Shown here in pieces: positions 60,851 to 64,000 of a stretch of 64,000 nucleotides of DNA. Below the pieces are notes generated by a model. The model searched no databases. It was not told the origin of the DNA and was given only the letters and a program-made list of their open reading frames with translations. This DNA comes from Neofusicoccum parvum (Eukaryota > Ascomycota > Dothideomycetes > Botryosphaeriales > Botryosphaeriaceae): NCBI GenBank assembly GCA_020912385.1, contig CP087207.1, forward strand, positions 1,178,001 through 1,242,000, read 5' to 3'. Every line of letters starts with the position of its first letter. Within the stretch, counting starts at the first letter, position 1. Made by a program: the position numbers and the translations under genes.

Positions 60851-62475
60851 TTAGATTATTGAAAAATGAATCCCGTACTTCTCCATGATAAAGTATAGAC
60901 CGTAAGGCCCATACGCGCGCTGGTCCTTGTCCTTCCATAATTTCTCCAGAAGATTCACCGCCATAGATAGATGGCTCATCTGATAGTGAGACTGAGATAG
61001 TGCAGCGGCCACCTCAGCACGTTGATCATCCTTGACCATGCATGAAGCGGCTATAAGAATCGGCCATAGCAGCGTTGCTAAGTACTGTAGGTCCGAGAGA
61101 TCTTGGATTATGCTTATGATCATGTCGACTTCGTCTTGCATGGCGCAAATGACTTTCGGATCACTGACAACGGAGCCGCAGAACGCGGTGGCAAGGTATA
61201 TTCGAAGGCCATGTCTTAGAGCCTCAGCCGCTTTCTTGCGGTCACGAGGATCTGGGTCCGAGGATTGGTCTGGGAAAGTCCATCTGTCAATGGCATGTGC
61301 GAGAGTGTCATGACTGTTCCTCAGCTGCATGCTCGGGCTCCCAGAAGCTTGAGCTTCTTCAGCAAGCCTTTGGCTCTGTAGGACTGATATTTGCGGGATT
61401 AGCTCAAAAAGAGCGTGGCCGCCGGCGAACATTGTTCCGAATGTTGCATACGGACTGATGGCGGAGCTGAGAGATGTGACAAACGGATCGTACGGAAGAG
61501 TTCTGGTTTCGCTTGCGCCGTAAGGTGCAAAGGTGTTGCTGAGCAGAAGGTAGGCGTATAGCTCCATAGCGAACCCGAGGAGATCATTGTAGGATGAGCT
61601 GTCACCGGGCAGTAGCCAGAGAATGAGTTGGCGGCTGGCGCGTAGATGTTGGAAGAGGTTTCCGGTGGTATTCCCAGAGAGAGCCTGTATTTGTTTAAGC
61701 GCGAGCTCAAATGCTGCTGGGAACAATGTCTTACCTCATAATGACAAAGCATCACAAGGACCAGCAGTAACCGCACTGTCTTGGCGGGATCATGTTGAAG
61801 GCCAGTATTTCCGACCTCTTCACGGATGCTCCGGATGACCAAGAGGTAATGGCTCCACGTGGCTCGGGTGATTTCATTCGTTGACTGCTTAAAGCCCAGG
61901 TGTGCCCCACTGAGGGCCAGCATTGTATGCATCAGAAGATCGTCCGTGTACGCAGCGGGAATGAGCGAGGTTATGAAAGGACTTTTGGACGGAGGTGCCA
62001 TGGCTAGCATCGCGCCAGTCTCTGCGAGATAGTGCTCGAGAAACCGCAAAGATAACGGTGTCTTAGAGCATGCTCGTTCAGGCCCAGTGAAGGCACCCAG
62101 CGTTGCGTCCCAACGAATTCCGCATGGCACTGTGCCAATCTTCCACGGCTGGTCTTTGTCCTCGCTGTGTACTGGGGGAAGCGAGCTCCTGGTGCGGGAA
62201 CTGTGGCCAGCTGGAGCCGCTGGTTCAGCTGCTGGCTGTGGAGGGACGCCTGAACCGGAGTGCGCCTGCTTTGGGCATCGCTGTGTGTCGAGGACTGGCC
62301 ACGTACACCCCAGATCTTTCCTCGCGCAATTCGTGCATAGCGGCGCGATCTCATCACATTTCTTCTTCCGCCTACGACAGGTTAAACAACCATGTCGGGA
62401 ACGCGGATAGTTCGGTCGCAGGTTGGTGCGGGGCCTGGGCGCGGCTGCGCTTGTCCCCACCGTGGCTGTGCTCAT
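60851..62475 (-). CDS. Zn2Cys6 (fungal binuclear cluster) transcription factor
   Basis: Two exons, 61735-62475 and 60851-61684, joined in phase 0 across a 50-nt intron (GTAAGA donor, TACAG acceptor), giving 524 aa. The zinc cluster is complete: CLTCRRRKKKC then CTNCARKDLGC, with Cys at 30, 33, 40, 47, 50 and 57 and normal spacing. The regulatory half carries the fungal-specific factor domain (RFLEHYLAETGAMLAM, LLMHTMLALSGAHL, LFQHLRASRQLILWLL, ELYAYLLLSNTF). An in-frame ATG 17 codons upstream (62526) is an alternative start. Such factors often control a neighbouring pathway; the nearest gene is an amine oxidase 0.8 kb away on the same strand, but no link is proven. Confidence 0.9.
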
Positions 62476-63259
62476 GTAGAGAGGAAACGATATCCGTCCA
62501 ATCAAGGCAAAGCCCTGCAGCTGCAATTGTTTGCCTAGGCATGTATTCCAAGCGGTTGATGATGAAGATCGGGTGTGAGTGCGCCAGTGCGGGCCCGGAG
62601 CTTATCTAGCCGCACTTTTATGCTGCTGCGCCCTACGGCTGGGCGGGGTTTCGGGGCTTATCTAGCCGCCATCTTGCCGCCTGGATCTTGCCTTAAACGG
62701 GAAGCAAAGTGGCGATGAGCTTACAGCCAAGCATCTGCCGAGCACGTACACGTATGCTATTCACTTCGAGCAGGGACTACGACGTGGAGGCATGGACCCT
62801 CATCATGTGGAAACAAAGGAAACAGAGCCCATCCAGCTAAAAATCTACATGTTCGGGTGTGGCACCAAAGCAAAGAAAAAAGAAAAAAAAGAACTCATTT
62901 GTTGATGAGTACTTTCACGCATTATAGTGGAAAGTTGAAAGCATGGAGATCAGAAGCATGCATTGCATTAAATAATTGATCGGCCACGCACAGTCCACAT
63001 GCCTTTCCATCCACCACCCAAGGTGAGCGTAAGAATCGCCTTGTTGGATCTTCAAGCGGTACAGTTCTCAGCATGATGGCACCAATCAAAGAGACAATAT
63101 CCAAGCCAGAGAGGCTCATCCAGTGCATCCGGCGAACCCACTGTTTTGGTCAGAGACATTGCTGTCTGGCTAAGAGAGAAGCTTAAAACGGAATATGGGT
63201 TCTGGGAATTGAGCATATGACCCTGGCAAGAACGGAGATACATGAGTCCTGAAGCCGCC
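62476..63259. other. Intergenic, Zn2Cys6 gene / amine oxidase
   Basis: Promoter of the transcription factor and 3' flank of the amine oxidase. A direct repeat GGGCTTATCTAGCCGC occurs near 62655 with a close copy (GAGCTTATCTAGCCGC) near 62598, about 57 bp apart. An A-rich tract lies at about 62872-62892. Confidence 0.45.
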
Positions 63260-64000
63260 TCATGACTTCTCGCAAAGCAACGTAATGACCTCCTTTGCAG
63301 CTCTCTGGCCCGAGGTCAGGGCACCTTCCAAGTAACCCTTCCACTCGAACCCGAATTCACCACCTGCGAAGTGCAGATTCCTGACCGGCTCTCTGAAGGC
63401 CTTGCCGTACTTCTTCAGCAACCCAGGACCCATTGCGCAAGTCGGAGCGCCCCAGATGTAAGGCTCCTTTGTCCACTCCACGTAGTTGACCTCCAGGACA
63501 TCCCTTGCCTTATCAGCTAGCTCTGGGCCAACGAGTTGCGCCAGATGTTCAATGATTGCTTCTTCCCGCTCCAACTCGCTCTTCTCATGCCACTTTGCAG
63601 CAATGTTTCCCGATATGAAGTAGGCCAGGCTGTTCTGCAGGTCATCGCTCACATCCCAGCCAAAGCAGATGGGGCCGACGAAACTGGTTACCTTGCCAAC
63701 AAGCCCAGCCTTCTTCCACCAAGCATCTGTGTAGGTCAGCAGAACCTTGGCGTAGATTCCCGGCTTGGTACGACTGAGAACGGATCTCTTTGTGGATGGG
63801 AGCGGAGGTGTGAAATTGATCTTGGTATAGGTGTTTGTCGGGTTGGCCATGATGACCTTCTTTGCTTTGTAGCTGTCGCCGATAGCGGTAGTCACGAGGC
63901 ACGGGTGGCTGCCGCTCTCCGACTGCTGAATAGCATCAACTGGACAGTTCAAGATGATAGATCCCGGCTTCATGGTGCTTGCGAGGCTGGTAGCGATGGA
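63260..64000 (-). CDS. Flavin amine oxidase, C-terminal part (5' end outside window)
   Basis: Open frame of 247 codons plus stop reaching the window edge, so the N-terminal FAD-binding half is missing here. The frame is open from base 64000 and the internal ATG at 63973 is not the start. Features match monoamine-oxidase-type flavoenzymes: KAKKVIMANPTNTYTKINF, ICFGWDVSDD, YVEWTKEPYIWGAPTCAMGP, and the C-terminal FAD-contact segment NLHFAGGEFGFEWKGYLEGA then LTSGQRAAKEV. The protein probably oxidises amines to aldehydes with release of ammonia and hydrogen peroxide; the substrate is not deducible. Relatives use a GTE motif where this one has GGE. Confidence 0.88.
   Translation of the reverse strand, partial: SIATSLASTMKPGSIILNCPVDAIQQSESGSHPCLVTTAIGDSYKAKKVIMANPTNTYTKINFTPPLPSTKRSVLSRTKPGIYAKVLLTYTDAWWKKAGLVGKVTSFVGPICFGWDVSDDLQNSLAYFISGNIAAKWHEKSELEREEAIIEHLAQLVGPELADKARDVLEVNYVEWTKEPYIWGAPTCAMGPGLLKKYGKAFREPVRNLHFAGGEFGFEWKGYLEGALTSGQRAAKEVITLLCEKS

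Overview
The window is nuclear DNA from a filamentous ascomycete (Pezizomycotina; the class, perhaps Dothideomycetes, cannot be fixed from here). The evidence is GT-AG introns mostly 50-90 nt long, pyrimidine-rich leaders, Q-rich fungal regulators (PtaB type), the fungal aminoadipate lysine pathway, a dispersed 5S rRNA gene, NLR-like relics and a DUF3176 gene. I assembled exons by joining reading frames across consensus splice sites and checking that phases and family motifs ran through.

Layout. 0.5-13.4 kb: small conserved protein, cytochrome c (-), seven-exon short-chain dehydrogenase, 1092-aa disordered protein with a Cys-containing C-terminal part, small basic protein (-), Dal5-type transporter (-). 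14.4-27.3 kb: TauD-type dioxygenase, ATP synthase OSCP subunit, V-ATPase subunit B (-), PtaB-like LIM-binding protein, zinc-finger-like protein. 28.1-33.5 kb: gene-poor, GC-rich, carrying a degenerate tandem array of about 155-bp units with a conserved ~20-bp core. 33.5-36.1 kb: 5S rRNA (-) and a broken NB-ARC/TPR gene. 38.3-43.1 kb: TMEM135-like protein (-) divergent from a bHLH factor. 43.1-47.2 kb: largely empty. 47.2-57.0 kb: homocitrate synthase (-), UIM protein (-), arginyltransferase ATE1 (-), Nudix hydrolase, ribosomal protein eS8. 58.1-64 kb: DUF3176 pseudogene split by a short inverted-repeat element, Zn2Cys6 factor (-), and the C-terminal part of an amine oxidase (-) running off the window.

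Functional links. Most genes are housekeeping and unrelated (respiration, proton pumps, translation, lysine synthesis). Two linkages look meaningful. The Dal5-family transporter and TauD dioxygenase share a 1-kb divergent promoter and could form a sulfonate uptake/use pair. ATE1 and the UIM protein lie in tandem, and both point to ubiquitin-linked protein turnover. The most unusual items are the 155-bp array at 28.1-30.5 kb and the transposon-like insertion in the DUF3176 gene, whose removal rejoins the family reading frame exactly.
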